This document shows, one piece after another, positions 53,330 to 62,621 of a stretch of 64,000 nucleotides of DNA. This DNA is from Thioalkalivibrio paradoxus ARh 1 (GTDB lineage Bacteria > Pseudomonadota > Gammaproteobacteria > Ectothiorhodospirales > Ectothiorhodospiraceae). A program made the position numbers and the translations under genes. The notes under the pieces were generated by a model. That model was not told the DNA's origin, searched no databases, and worked only from the letters and a program-made list of their open reading frames with translations. The stretch's first letter is position 1; every line of letters starts with the position of its first letter. The stretch covers positions 3,384,501 to 3,448,500 of the forward strand of contig NZ_CP007029.1 of assembly GCF_000227685.2 (NCBI RefSeq). The letters run 5' to 3'.

Positions 53330-54618
53330 GCGTCCTGGTCGAGCAAGCCCGGATTCTCGACCCGGCCAGCGGCTTCGACGCGGTGGCCCCGCTGTGCGTT
53401 CAGGGCAGCGAGATCCTGGCCGTCGGCACGATTCCCGAGGGCTTCGAACCCCGGCGCCGGATCGACGCGCGGGGACGCTGGCTGTTCCCCGGCCTGGTCG
53501 ATCTGGCCGCGCACCTGCGCGAACCCGGCGAGGAGCACAAAGCGACCATCGCCAGCGAGACGCTCGCGGCCGCGCGCGGCGGAATCACCACGCTGGTGAT
53601 GCCGCCGGACACCGACCCGCCAGTGGACTCGCCTGCCGAGGTCGAGCTGATCTCCCGACGCGCCGAGCAGGCCTGCGGCGTGCGCGTACTGACCATCGGC
53701 GCGCTGACCCGGGGCCTCCAGGGCGAGCAGCTCGCCGAAATGGCCGCACTGAAGCGCGCGGGCGTGGTCGCGGTGGGCAATGCCGGACGCTCGCTTTCCA
53801 GCCCGCTGGTGCTGCGCAGGGCGCTGGAATATGCCGCGACCTTCGACCTGATGGTCGCGTTGTCGGCCCAGGACACAGCGCTGGCCGGATCGGGTTGCGT
53901 CCACGAGGGTGCGGTGTCGACGCGCCTGGGGCTGCCCGGCATCCCCGAGGCCGCCGAGACCGCGGCACTGGGGACGATCCTCGCGCTGGTGGAGCAAACG
54001 GGTGCGCGCGTGCACATCCAGCGGCTGTCGACCCGGCGCGCCGCGGAAATGATCGCCAAGGCACGCGCCGACGGGCTGCCGGTATCGGCCGATGTCGCGG
54101 CGCACCAGTTGTTCCTGACCGAGATCGACGTGGCCGACTTCAATCCGCTGTGCCACGTGAATCCTCCGCTACGGACCCAGCGTGACCGCGAGGCCCTGCG
54201 CGAGGCGGTCGCGCGCGGCGACGTCGCGGCGATCTGCTCGGATCATCAGCCGCACGAGAGCGACAGCAAGCTCGGTCCGTTCGCCGAGACCCGGCCGGGC
54301 ATCAGCGCACTGGAAACGCTGCTGCCGCTGACCCTGCGCCTGGCCGAAGAAGGCCTGATGGAACTGTCCGACGCGCTGGCTCGGGTCACCATCGGGCCGG
54401 CCGCGATCCTGGGCGCTTCCTGCGGGCGGCTCGCGGCCGGCAGTCGCGCGGACTTCGTGCTGTTCGACCCCGAGGCACTGACCCACATCCGTCCGGAAAC
54501 CTGGCTCAGCGCCGGCGCCAACACGCCGTTCTTCGGCTGGACTTTCTCCGGACGCGTGATCGAGACCTGGGTGTCCGGGCGCCCGGCCTGGACGACCCCG
54601 GTGGACGAGGCGGCCTGA
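53326..54618 (+). CDS. pyrC': Pseudo-dihydroorotase PyrC' (non-catalytic ATCase subunit)
   Basis: 430 aa amidohydrolase fold of the dihydroorotase family, but the metal site is broken. The N-terminal HxH signature, normally D-x-H-x-H-L-R-E-P-G, reads [14 protein letters not shown], so the first histidine is Ala. The later paired histidines are replaced (VAAHQLFLT), and the next histidine position reads [11 protein letters not shown]. The C-terminal Asp in CSDHQPHE is kept. In Pseudomonas such an inactive homologue is needed to assemble active ATCase, and this gene overlaps pyrB by 4 bases. An active PyrC must be encoded elsewhere. Confidence 0.92.
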   Translation: MSVLVEQARILDPASGFDAVAPLCVQGSEILAVGTIPEGFEPRRRIDARGRWLFPGLVDLAAHLREPGEEHKATIASETLAAARGGITTLVMPPDTDPPVDSPAEVELISRRAEQACGVRVLTIGALTRGLQGEQLAEMAALKRAGVVAVGNAGRSLSSPLVLRRALEYAATFDLMVALSAQDTALAGSGCVHEGAVSTRLGLPGIPEAAETAALGTILALVEQTGARVHIQRLSTRRAAEMIAKARADGLPVSADVAAHQLFLTEIDVADFNPLCHVNPPLRTQRDREALREAVARGDVAAICSDHQPHESDSKLGPFAETRPGISALETLLPLTLRLAEEGLMELSDALARVTIGPAAILGASCGRLAAGSRADFVLFDPEALTHIRPETWLSAGANTPFFGWTFSGRVIETWVSGRPAWTTPVDEAA

Positions 54619-54708
54619 GACCGGTGCCGGGACGCAGGTCTCGCCGCGGCAGCGTCGTTCCTGGGCATGCCTGGATACCGGAGGAATACGCCGGACGTCC
54701 GGCGCTGC

Positions 54709-55839
54709 TCAGCGCTGCGTGTCCTCCGGCAGCCTGAACTCCTCGTCGGCCTCGCCCTCCAGGCTGCCGACTCCACCGCCGAAATTGAGACGCCACTCGA
54801 GATCGGCCCGGGAATCGGCCTTCGACAGCGCTTCCTCGAGCTCGACCTTGCCTTCCTTGTAGAGCTGGAACAGGGCCTGGTCGAAGGTGCGCATCCCGTC
54901 CTTCGCACCCTTCGTCATCGCCTCCTTGATCTCGCCGATCTTGTCCTCGCGGATCAGCTCCGACACATAGGGCGTGTTCACCAGGATCTCCAGGGCCGCG
55001 ACCCGGCCGCCCTGCGGGGTCTGCAGCAGCCGCTGCGCGACGATCGCACGCAGGTTCAGCGACAGGTCGGCCAGGATCTGACCGCGGAAGTCTTCGGGAA
55101 ACATGTTGATCAGCCGGTCCATCGCCTGGTTGGCGCTGGTCGCGTGCAGCGTCGTCAGCACCAGGTGCCCGGTATCCGCATACGTCAGCGCCGCACGCAT
55201 GGTTTCGCGGCTGCGAACCTCGCCGACCATGATCACGTCCGGGGCTTCGCGCATCCCGTCCTGCAGCGCGAGTTCGTAGCTGGGCGTGTCGATCCCGACC
55301 TCGCGCTGGCCGACCAGGGCCCGGCGGTGCGAGAAGAGGAACTCGATCGGGTCCTCCACCGTCAGGATGTGGCCGGTTTCCTCGCGCGCGCGGTGGTCGA
55401 TCATCGTCGCGAGCGTGGTGGACTTGCCGGTTCCGGTAGCCCCGACGATCAGCACTAGGCCATTGCGGTGCATCGCAAACGTTTTCAGCACGTCGGGCAG
55501 ACCAAGGTCCTGCATCGTCGGGATGGCCAGCCGGATGAAGCGGATCACCATCGCGACCTCGCCGCGCTGGCGGTAGACGTTGATGCGGTAGCGGCCAAGC
55601 CCGGCGCGCGATACGCCGAAGTTCGAGGAATGCTGCGAGTCCAGGCGTTCCTGCTGGGTCGTGGTCATGATCTCGCGCGCGATCTTCTCCACCTGCCCGG
55701 GCTCGAGCGGGGTCTGGGAGAGTGGCCGCACCCGACCGTCGACCTTGATACAGATCGGCGCGCCGGTGATGAAGAACAGATCCGACGCGCTCTTCTGCGC
55801 CATCAGCTTCAGGTAGGGTTCGATCTGAGGGGTGCTCAT
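54709..55839 (-). CDS. PilT/PilU-type pilus ATPase (third paralogue)
   Basis: 376 aa secretion ATPase. It contains SASDLFFITGAPICIKVDG, Walker A GATGTGKSTTL (about residue 136), the Asp box EDPIEFLFSHRRALV, Walker B DVIMVGEVRSRETMR (about 204) and the His box TGHLVLTTLHATSANQA (about 228). It is closer in style to PilU than to PilT. It starts 7 bases after the PilU gene and ends the pilT-pilU-X operon. The C-terminal tail is acidic and unconserved. It probably aids retraction of type IV pili. Confidence 0.92.
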   Translation of the reverse strand: MSTPQIEPYLKLMAQKSASDLFFITGAPICIKVDGRVRPLSQTPLEPGQVEKIAREIMTTTQQERLDSQHSSNFGVSRAGLGRYRINVYRQRGEVAMVIRFIRLAIPTMQDLGLPDVLKTFAMHRNGLVLIVGATGTGKSTTLATMIDHRAREETGHILTVEDPIEFLFSHRRALVGQREVGIDTPSYELALQDGMREAPDVIMVGEVRSRETMRAALTYADTGHLVLTTLHATSANQAMDRLINMFPEDFRGQILADLSLNLRAIVAQRLLQTPQGGRVAALEILVNTPYVSELIREDKIGEIKEAMTKGAKDGMRTFDQALFQLYKEGKVELEEALSKADSRADLEWRLNFGGGVGSLEGEADEEFRLPEDTQR

Positions 55840-55846
55840 GACCGGT

Positions 55847-57019
55847 TCAACGCGCGACGAAATCGTCGACCTTGTCCGCCACCGACAGACCGGAGAGATC
55901 GTCCATCACGTCGGGCTCCTCCTCGCGCTGCGCCCGCTTGCTGTCGAGCTTCACCCGCAGGCGCAGGTCGTTCATCGAATCCGCGTTGCGGATGGCCTCC
56001 TGATAACTGATCTTGCCCGCCTCGTAGAGATCGAACAGCGCCTGGTCGAAGGTCTGCATGCCCTGCTCGCGCGAACGCGCAATCAGATCCTTCATCTCGT
56101 GCACCGCCCCCTTCAGGATCAGGTCGGACATCAGCGGTGTATTGATCATGATCTCGACCGCCGGCACCCGCCCTTCGCCGTCCTGGGTCCGGATCAGGCG
56201 CTGCGACACCACGGCCTTCAGGTTAAGCGACAAATCCATCAGCAACTGTGGCCGGCGCTCCTCGGGGAAGAAGTTGATGATCCGATCCAGCGCCTGGTTG
56301 GTGTTGTTCGCGTGCAGTGTGGACAGGCAGAGGTGCCCCGTCTCGGCGAACGCGATGCCGTAGTCCATCGTGGCCCGGTCGCGGATTTCGCCGATCAGGA
56401 TCACGTCGGGCGCCTGGCGCAGCGTGTTCTTCAGCGCGATCTCGTAGCTTTCGGTATCCACTCCGACCTCGCGCTGGGTCACGATGCTCTTGTCGTGCGC
56501 ATGCACGAACTCGATCGGATCCTCGATGGTGATGATGTGATCGGCCGAGTGATGGTTGCGGTAGCCGATCATCGCAGCCAGCGAGGTCGATTTGCCGGAC
56601 GAGGTCGCGCCGACGAAGATCACCAGCCCGCGCCGGGTCATCGCGATATCCTTCAGCTGCGGCGGCATGTTGATCTCTTCGAAGCTCGGGATCTTGCCCT
56701 GGATCGTGCGCAGCACCATGCCGACGTTCCCGCGTTGGGTAAAAGCGCTGACGCGAAAACGCGACACCCCCTCGAGGGCGATCGCGAAATTGCACTCATG
56801 GGTGCGGTCGAACTCGGCTGACTGCTTATCGTTCATCATCGAGCGCACCAGCACCTGCGTATGCGCCGAGGTCAGGTTCTGGTCCGTCATCGGCTGCACC
56901 AGACCATTGATCTTGGCCGCAGGCGGCATGCCTACCGTGATGAACAGATCCGACCCGCCACGGCCCACCATCGTCCGCAACAGGTCGTGCATGTAACGTA
57001 TGGCCTTGTCACGATCCAT
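55847..57019 (-). CDS. pilU: Type IV pilus retraction ATPase PilU
   Basis: 390 aa. It parallels Pseudomonas PilU along its length (GGSDLFITVGMPPAAKING, MIGYRNHHSADHIITIEDP). The Walker A motif reads GATSSGKSTSLA (about residue 139), Walker B DVILIGEIRDRATMD (about 207) and the His box TGHLCLSTLHANNTNQALD (about 230). PilU works with PilT in pilus retraction at the inner-membrane base. A 30-residue acidic tail (REEEPDVMDDLSGL) follows the conserved part. It lies 57 bases after pilT. Confidence 0.94.
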   Translation of the reverse strand: MDRDKAIRYMHDLLRTMVGRGGSDLFITVGMPPAAKINGLVQPMTDQNLTSAHTQVLVRSMMNDKQSAEFDRTHECNFAIALEGVSRFRVSAFTQRGNVGMVLRTIQGKIPSFEEINMPPQLKDIAMTRRGLVIFVGATSSGKSTSLAAMIGYRNHHSADHIITIEDPIEFVHAHDKSIVTQREVGVDTESYEIALKNTLRQAPDVILIGEIRDRATMDYGIAFAETGHLCLSTLHANNTNQALDRIINFFPEERRPQLLMDLSLNLKAVVSQRLIRTQDGEGRVPAVEIMINTPLMSDLILKGAVHEMKDLIARSREQGMQTFDQALFDLYEAGKISYQEAIRNADSMNDLRLRVKLDSKRAQREEEPDVMDDLSGLSVADKVDDFVAR

Positions 57020-57075
57020 GGCTTTGCTTCCGCTGCTGGTTGGGACGGCGACCGCAGGGCTGCCTTGCGGTCAGC

Positions 57076-58110
57076 TCAGAGTGCGTCGGCATTCACGGCC
57101 CGACGCCTGGCATCCTCGCGCGTTATCGTGCCTTCCGCAAGCATGTCCTTCAGGCACTGGTCGAGGGTCTGCATGCCCAGATTGGCGCTGGTCTGGATGG
57201 TCGAGTACATCTGCGCGATCTTGTTTTCGCGGATCAGGTTACGGATCGCCGGCGTCCCCAGCATGATCTCGTGCGCGGCGATCCGGCCACCGCCCACGCG
57301 CTTCAGCAGCGTTTGCGAGATCACCGCGCGCAGCGATTCCGACAGCATCGCGCGCACCATGTCCTTTTCCGCCGCCGGGAAGACGTCGACGACCCGGTCG
57401 ATGGTCTTGGCCGCAGAACTGGTGTGCAGCGTTCCAAACACCAAGTGCCCGGTTTCCGCCGCGGTCAGCGCCAGCCGAATGGTTTCGAGATCGCGCAGCT
57501 CGCCGACCAGGATCGTGTCCGGATCCTCGCGCAGCGCCGAGCGCAGCGCTTCGCTGAAGCCATGCGTGTCGCGGTGAACCTCGCGCTGGTTCACCAGGCA
57601 TTTCTTGGATTCGTGTACGAATTCGATCGGGTCCTCGATCGTGAGGATGTGGCCGTACTCGTTGTCGTTCTTGTGGTTGACCATTGCCGCGAGCGTGGTC
57701 GACTTGCCGGACCCGGTCGGCCCGGTCACCAGCACGATGCCGCGCGGATAGTCGGAAATCTTCTCGAACACCCGCGGCGCACCGAGGTCTTCCAGCGTCA
57801 GCACCTTGGACGGGATGGTGCGGAACACGGCCGCCGCGCCCCGATCCTGGTTGAAGGCATTGACCCGGAACCGCGCAAGCCCCTTCAGCTCGAACGAGAA
57901 ATCGGTTTCCCAGAACTCCTCGTAGTCCTTGCGCTGACGATCGTTCATGATGTCGTAGATCAGCGCCTGGACCTGCTTGTGGTCCATCGCGGGCACGTTG
58001 ACCCGGCGCATGTCACCATCGATGCGGACCAGCGGGGGCATGCCGGCCGAGATATGCAGGTCCGATGCGCCGTTCTTGACCGCGAAGGAAAGCAACTGGG
58101 TAATGTCCAT
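57076..58110 (-). CDS. pilT: Type IV pilus retraction ATPase PilT
   Basis: 344 aa, the canonical PilT length. It starts MDITQLLSFAVKNGASDLHI, with Walker A VTGPTGSGKSTTLAAM (about residue 131), the Asp box EDPIEFVHESKKCLVNQRE, Walker B DTILVGELRDLETIR (about 200), the His box TGHLVFGTLHTSSAAKT (about 222) and the C-terminal AIRNLIRENKIAQM motif needed for retraction. ATG 58110 is preferred to a longer frame from 58164. It is divergent from yggS, as in Pseudomonas. Confidence 0.96.
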   Translation of the reverse strand: MDITQLLSFAVKNGASDLHISAGMPPLVRIDGDMRRVNVPAMDHKQVQALIYDIMNDRQRKDYEEFWETDFSFELKGLARFRVNAFNQDRGAAAVFRTIPSKVLTLEDLGAPRVFEKISDYPRGIVLVTGPTGSGKSTTLAAMVNHKNDNEYGHILTIEDPIEFVHESKKCLVNQREVHRDTHGFSEALRSALREDPDTILVGELRDLETIRLALTAAETGHLVFGTLHTSSAAKTIDRVVDVFPAAEKDMVRAMLSESLRAVISQTLLKRVGGGRIAAHEIMLGTPAIRNLIRENKIAQMYSTIQTSANLGMQTLDQCLKDMLAEGTITREDARRRAVNADAL

Positions 58111-58218
58111 CAAGTCCCCCGATCCCTGAGCCCGCGGGCCACAACACCACGCGATGCAAGCCACCCTTCATTGCGCGAGCCACCCACATCACCTTCCTCG
58201 CGAATATATCATAGCCCC

Positions 58219-58932
58219 ATGGCGCAACTGGAAACGTGCTGGAACGAAGTGCACCGGCGGATCGACAAGACCTGCCGGCAAGCGGGCCGGGATCCGAGCT
58301 CGGTACGGCTGATCGCGGTCAGCAAGACACGAACGGTACCGGAGATCACGGCATTGCACGCACTGGGGCAGCAGCGCTTTGGCGAGAACTACGTACAGGA
58401 GTTCGTGGCAAAATGGGAGGCACTCGCGCTTCCAGCACTCGAGCCGCCATTGGAATGGCATTTCATCGGAGCCCTGCAGCGCAACAAGACCCGGGCGGTC
58501 GCAGAACGCGCCGACTGGGTCCATGGCATCGACCGTCTCAACATCGCCCAGCGCCTGTCAAAACAGCGGCCGGACAGCCACCCCCCGCTACAGGTCTGCC
58601 TGCAGGTGAACCTGAGTGGCGAACCTGGCAAGGCCGGGGTCGCCGAAGCCGATCTGGAGCCGCTTGCGGCGGCGGTCGCGGAACTCCCCGGCCTCCGACT
58701 GCGGGGCCTGATGACGCTGCCGGCTCCCAGCACCGATCCGGCCGAACAGCGGCGACCGTTTCGCCGCCTGCGGGAGCTGCACGATCGGCTGAACACCCGG
58801 GGGCATCGGCTGGACACCTTGTCGATGGGCATGTCGGGCGATCTGGAGGCCGCGATCCTCGAAGGCGCGACGCTCGTCCGCGTCGGAACCGCACTCTTTG
58901 GCCCACGCAACGCGCAGGGAACACAAGCATGA
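58219..58932 (+). CDS. yggS: YggS-family PLP homeostasis protein
   Basis: 237 aa single-domain alanine-racemase-like barrel. The PLP lysine lies in LIAVSKTRTVPEI (about residue 36), followed by QRFGENYVQEFVAKW (about 54), LEWHFIGALQRNKTRAV (about 78) and LSMGMSGDLEAAILEGATLV (about 200). It buffers PLP and affects amino-acid pools, with no known catalysis. The 4-base overlap with proC (ATGA) is the usual arrangement. Confidence 0.96.
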   Translation: MAQLETCWNEVHRRIDKTCRQAGRDPSSVRLIAVSKTRTVPEITALHALGQQRFGENYVQEFVAKWEALALPALEPPLEWHFIGALQRNKTRAVAERADWVHGIDRLNIAQRLSKQRPDSHPPLQVCLQVNLSGEPGKAGVAEADLEPLAAAVAELPGLRLRGLMTLPAPSTDPAEQRRPFRRLRELHDRLNTRGHRLDTLSMGMSGDLEAAILEGATLVRVGTALFGPRNAQGTQA

Positions 58933-59747
58933 GCACGAATACACTCGAAACCGGCTTCGTCGGCGCCGGGAACATGGGGCAGGCCCTGATCGCGGGCCTG
59001 ATTCGGGCGGGCGTCGACGCCGGCGAGATCGGCATTGCCGAGCCCGATTCCACGCGGGCCCGCGACCTGCTGCAACGTTTCCCGGGCCTGGTGTTGTTGA
59101 GCGCCGGCGAGCTCGCCGGCAGCGCCCGCACGCTGGTGCTGGCGGTGAAACCCCAGGTACTGCCTCACGTCGCTGCAGACCTCGCACCGGCGGTCCGCCA
59201 GTCCGAGCCGCTGGTGGTGTCGATCGCCGCGGGGATCAGCACCACGCGGCTCGGGCACTGGCTCGGCCCGGAGACACGGATCATCCGCGCGATGCCCAAC
59301 ACCCCCGCACTGGTCGGGGCAGGCATCGCCGGCCTGTACGCGAACCCGCGCGCGACCGAACTGGACCGGCAGGACGCGGAACGGCTGCTCGGATCGGTCG
59401 GGGAAACCGTCTGGGTCGAACACGAAGACCTGATGCATGCGGTCACGGCGACCTCGGGCAGCGGCCCGGCCTACGTGTTCTTGTTGATCGAGGCCATGGA
59501 AGCAGCCGCGACCCGGCTCGGTCTTGATCCACTGACCGCGCATCGCCTGACGCTGGCCACGGTCAGCGGGGCTGCCCGGCTGGCCGCTGAAAGTCCGGAG
59601 AGCGCCGCCCAACTCAGGGCCCGGGTCACCTCGCCGGGCGGCACCACCGAGCGGGCGCTCGGCACTTTCCAGGATGGGGACTTCGCCGGATTGGTAGACC
59701 GGGCGCTACAATCCGCCGCGGTGCGCAGCCGTGAACTCGGCGAGTGA
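58929..59747 (+). CDS. proC: Pyrroline-5-carboxylate reductase
   Basis: 272 aa. It shows the N-terminal Rossmann motif GFVGAGNMGQALIAGLIRAG, LAVKPQVLPHV (about residue 68), IIRAMPNTPALVGAGIAGLY (about 115), TATSGSGPAYVFLLIEAME (about 164) and the C-terminal VTSPGGTTERAL (about 237). It makes proline from P5C using NAD(P)H. It is coupled to yggS. Confidence 0.97.
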   Translation: MSTNTLETGFVGAGNMGQALIAGLIRAGVDAGEIGIAEPDSTRARDLLQRFPGLVLLSAGELAGSARTLVLAVKPQVLPHVAADLAPAVRQSEPLVVSIAAGISTTRLGHWLGPETRIIRAMPNTPALVGAGIAGLYANPRATELDRQDAERLLGSVGETVWVEHEDLMHAVTATSGSGPAYVFLLIEAMEAAATRLGLDPLTAHRLTLATVSGAARLAAESPESAAQLRARVTSPGGTTERALGTFQDGDFAGLVDRALQSAAVRSRELGE

Positions 59748-59880
59748 CAGCCGCCGCCGCGACAGTTCCAATGCCCGGCCCACCGCTGCCGCGATCGGCG
59801 GGCCTCGCACCTCCCGGCCCTGGCGGGACAGCGCACATGCCCGGCCGGCCGCACCCTGACCCACGACCCCGGAGTTGACG

Positions 59881-60438
59881 ATGCAAGGCCCTGTGGACCA
59901 GATCCTCGATTTCCTGATCAGCACCCTGTTCGGGATCTACATCATCCTGCTGCTGCTGCGCCTGATCTTCGGGCTGGTGCGGGCCGATTTCTTCAACCCG
60001 ATCTCGCAGACCATCGTCCAGCTGACCAACCCGCCGCTGGTGCTGATGCGGCGCTTCATTCCGCCGCTGGGGCGACTCGACCTGGCCGCGGTGATCCTGA
60101 TTCTGCTGCTCAAGGTCATCGAACTCTGGCTGCGCCTGTCTCTGATGGGCATCCAGACCGGCTTCGGAACGATCATCCTGGCCGCCGTATCGGCCGTGCT
60201 CGTCACCACGATCTGGATTTTCATCATCAGCCTGATCGTCGAGGTCGTGCTGAGCTGGATCCAGGCTGGCGGCGGCGAAATGCGCGGTAACCCGGTGGCT
60301 CGCCTGGTCGCGGATGTCAATCGCCCGATCCTCGGGCCTTTGCGGCGCAGCCTGCCGAGCACCGGCGCGATCGATTTCTCGCCGATGGTGGCGTTGATCG
60401 GCCTCTACGTGCTGCTGATCCTGGTGCGCTCGATCTAA
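59881..60438 (+). CDS. YggT-family membrane protein
   Basis: 185 aa. Two YggT repeats each contain two hydrophobic helices with the short amphipathic LLLRLIFGLVRADFFNPI-like and VVLSWIQAGGG motifs, and NPPLVLMRRFIPPLG / NRPILGPLRRSLPS turns. ATG 59881 is preceded by GGAG with a 6-base gap; an in-frame TTG at 59875 is less likely. In many proteobacteria yggT follows proC; links to osmotic tolerance and membrane organisation are suggested for the family. Confidence 0.92.
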   Translation: MQGPVDQILDFLISTLFGIYIILLLLRLIFGLVRADFFNPISQTIVQLTNPPLVLMRRFIPPLGRLDLAAVILILLLKVIELWLRLSLMGIQTGFGTIILAAVSAVLVTTIWIFIISLIVEVVLSWIQAGGGEMRGNPVARLVADVNRPILGPLRRSLPSTGAIDFSPMVALIGLYVLLILVRSI

Positions 60439-60456
60439 CTGTCATGCCATTGGGGG

Positions 60457-60645
60457 TGAGGCACCCCCGATGATGAAAGAGGCGTAGGGCGGAAAAGGCC
60501 GAAGGCCGTCATCCGCCAGCTGGCGCCGGGGTCGCCGCAGGCGCCGGGGAGGCGCGAACGCCGTACGGCGGATGACGCTGCGCTTTTCCGCCCTACGGGT
60601 CGCCCGGGACACGAGACAGGCGGTGACTTTCACGCTAACGCCCGG
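60457..60645 (-). repeat. Long palindromic dispersed repeat, inverted unit
   Basis: A full unit of the family at 12953, in the opposite orientation: CACCCCCGATGATGAAAGAG at its left, GGCGGATGACGCTGCGC in the centre and GACACGAGACAGGC then GACTTTCACGCTAAC at its right. With the adjacent DUF4426 promoter it fills the 327-base gap after yggT. The first bases after yggT (TTGGGGGTGAGGCACCCCCGA) add a small hairpin. Confidence 0.88.
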
Positions 60646-60765
60646 TCGCGCTCGGCGAATTTCCAACTAGACTTGGAAAGGGTCGCCGCACCCGGAAACA
60701 TCCTGCACCGACCCCGGTGCGGGTGCGCGCGGACACCCCGGACCAACCAACACAGGAGAAAGGGA

Positions 60766-61218
60766 ATGACGAGCGTGCACCGAACCTTCGTGGCGTTGCT
60801 GGGCATCGTACTGGGTACATTCCTGGGCGCCGGATGGGCCCAGGCCAACGAAGTCGACTTCGACAGCCACGTCGTGCACTACACCGTGGTCAACACCACC
60901 TTTCTCTCTCCCGAGGTCGCCCGCGCCTACGACATTCGCCGCAGCCGCAGCCGCGCCCTGGTCAACATCGTGGTGATGGAACGCGACGGCGACGACCTGA
61001 AGCCGATATCCGCGTCGCTGCGCGGACAGACCGTGAACCTGAACCAGCAGGTCCGTCCGCTGGAGTTCCGCGAAGTGCGTGAAGCCGACGCGATCTACCA
61101 CCTCGCGGAGGCGCGGGTGCGCCCGGGCGAAGTCCTGGATTTCCGGATCCAGATCCGCGTTGCGGGCGCGGACGAACCCATGCCGCTGGACTTCCGGCAG
61201 GCCGCTTTCGTGCCCTGA
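60766..61218 (+). CDS. DUF4426-family exported protein
   Basis: 150 aa. The signal peptide (FVALLGIVLGTFLGAGWAQA) is followed by a compact beta-rich domain: DFDSHVVHYTVVNTTFLSPE, then YDIRRSRSRALVNIVVME and AEARVRPGEVLDFRIQIRV. The order yggS-proC-yggT-DUF4426 is that of Pseudomonas PA0394-PA0388. The function is unknown; a periplasmic location is expected. ATG 60766 has AGGAG and AGGG upstream. Confidence 0.9.
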   Translation: MTSVHRTFVALLGIVLGTFLGAGWAQANEVDFDSHVVHYTVVNTTFLSPEVARAYDIRRSRSRALVNIVVMERDGDDLKPISASLRGQTVNLNQQVRPLEFREVREADAIYHLAEARVRPGEVLDFRIQIRVAGADEPMPLDFRQAAFVP

Positions 61219-61226
61219 GGGCGCCT

Positions 61227-61889
61227 TCAGTAGAGCGCGCCGGCCAGCCGCCACAGGCCATAGGCGATCAGCAGCGTTCCGGCGCCCTTGCGCAGCCAGT
61301 CGTTGCGCACGATCCGCGCCAGGCGGGCGGCAAAGATCCCCATCAACATCAGGTTGGGCAGCGTACCGAGCGCAAAGGCCGCCATCAGCAGCGCACCGCC
61401 GGTAGCGCTGCCCGCCGACAGCGTCCAGACGAACACGCTGTAGACCAAACCGCACGGCAGCCACCCCCAGATCCCTCCGACCACGAAGGCCTGCCCGGCA
61501 TGCCGCACCGGAATGAAGCGCCGCCCCAGTGGCTCGATCCGCCGCCATATCCGCCCACCGACCCGTTCCAGCCGGGCCAGAACCGGCCACCAGCCGGCCA
61601 GGTACAAACCGAGCAGCACCAGGAACACCGCGGCCAGGAGCTCGAGCACCCGCTGCCCCTGGGGCAGGCCGCCAAGCAGTACCGCGCCGAGCAGCCCCGC
61701 GAGTGCGCCGGCAACGACGTAGCTGGTCATCCGCCCCAGGTTGTAGGCAAGCAATCGAGGCCAGGAAGGCGCGGCACCGGCCCCGTGGCTCAGCGAGATC
61801 GCCCCGACGATCCCGCCGCACATTCCGAGGCAGTGCACGCCCCCAAGCACGCCGACCGCGAAGGCGGCCACCAGAGTGCCGGCGTCCAT
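61227..61889 (-). CDS. Sulfite exporter TauE/SafE-family (DsbD-like) membrane protein
   Basis: 220 aa with about six transmembrane helices. The N-terminal signature GGVHCLGMCGGIVGAISL carries two cysteines on the first helix, and GIWGWLPCGLVYSVF (about residue 140) carries another, as in the DsbD_2-type members usually found next to ccoNOPQ-ccoGIS (CcoI-associated). It may move copper or thiol electrons; the name TauE/SafE reflects the domain, not proven sulfite export. It converges on DUF4426 (8 bases between stops). Confidence 0.88.
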   Translation of the reverse strand: MDAGTLVAAFAVGVLGGVHCLGMCGGIVGAISLSHGAGAAPSWPRLLAYNLGRMTSYVVAGALAGLLGAVLLGGLPQGQRVLELLAAVFLVLLGLYLAGWWPVLARLERVGGRIWRRIEPLGRRFIPVRHAGQAFVVGGIWGWLPCGLVYSVFVWTLSAGSATGGALLMAAFALGTLPNLMLMGIFAARLARIVRNDWLRKGAGTLLIAYGLWRLAGALY

Positions 61890-62017
61890 CAGCGGCTCCG
61901 GCGGCCGACAGCGCCGGCGGGGCGTGCCGACGGCACGGCTGTTGAGGCCCGGACGACCGTTCGCAGCGCGGAACCGCGCACCTTCACCCCGGTCGTCTCA
62001 TGCGCAGTGCGAACGGC

Positions 62018-62329
62018 TCAGTTCAGCGAATACTGGGGCTGGTAGCGGCCATCGCCGAAACGCCGGAAGAACCGGTCGATTCCGGGGTGCTCCACCGGGG
62101 AACGGTCGGAATCGGCCTGAACGCTCTCCTCGGCCACGTACACTCGGTCTTCGGAGCCGTCGACCAGCACGTAGTACCAAGGCTGCTCGGGGCTCGGCAA
62201 ACCGGCGCGAACCTGTTCGGGCAGTTCCGCCGGCGCACGGAAGCTTTCATCGACGTCCACCACGACCCCACGCGCATTTCCACCCCGGAAATGAATGATC
62301 TGTCCGATTGCAAACGCTGCGTGACGCAT
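62018..62329 (-). CDS. hspQ: Heat-shock protein HspQ
   Basis: 103 aa hemimethylated-DNA-binding-like fold. FAIGQIIHFRGGNARGVVVD at the N terminus, PWYYVLVDGSEDRVYVAEES (about residue 70) and a C-terminal HPGIDRFFRRFGDGRY match HspQ, a modulator of Lon protease and of DnaA stability in enterics. ATG 62329 has GAGGAG close upstream; a longer frame from 62365 is unsupported. Confidence 0.9.
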   Translation of the reverse strand: MRHAAFAIGQIIHFRGGNARGVVVDVDESFRAPAELPEQVRAGLPSPEQPWYYVLVDGSEDRVYVAEESVQADSDRSPVEHPGIDRFFRRFGDGRYQPQYSLN

Positions 62330-62445
62330 ACGCTCCTCGCTTTCGAATTCACCTACCCGTACCATTTGGGCATTGGCGCGGACTTCCAGTTCAACCCCAT
62401 TGATTCAGGCCCATTGTCGTTTCGTCAAGACCAGAGCCAGTCCCA

Positions 62446-62598
62446 AGGGCGGAAGGGCGCAGCGTCATCCGCCACATGGCGTTCGCGGTGCCCAGGCGCC
62501 CGCGGCACCCCGAGCGCCGGCTGACGGATGACGGACTTCGGCCTCTTCCGCCCTACGCCTCTTGCATCATCGGGGATGGCCACACGGGCCATGGAAGT
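62446..62598 (+). repeat. Long palindromic dispersed repeat, partially degenerate unit
   Basis: Same orientation as the island copies: GGGCGGAAGGGCGCAGCG then GTCATCCGCCACATGGCGTT, a central region, GACGGATGACGGACTTCGGC and TTCCGCCCTACGCCTCTTGC. It ends with GGCCACACGGGCCATGGAAGT, which also follows the island copy at 13345. It lies between hspQ and the HAD gene. Confidence 0.85.
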
Positions 62599-62621
62599 CA
62601 AACCCCATTCCGCCGGAACCT

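Noticed and set aside
53326-54618. Active dihydroorotase PyrC
   Set aside because: Key metal-binding histidines are replaced, and the operon context fits the structural PyrC' subunit.
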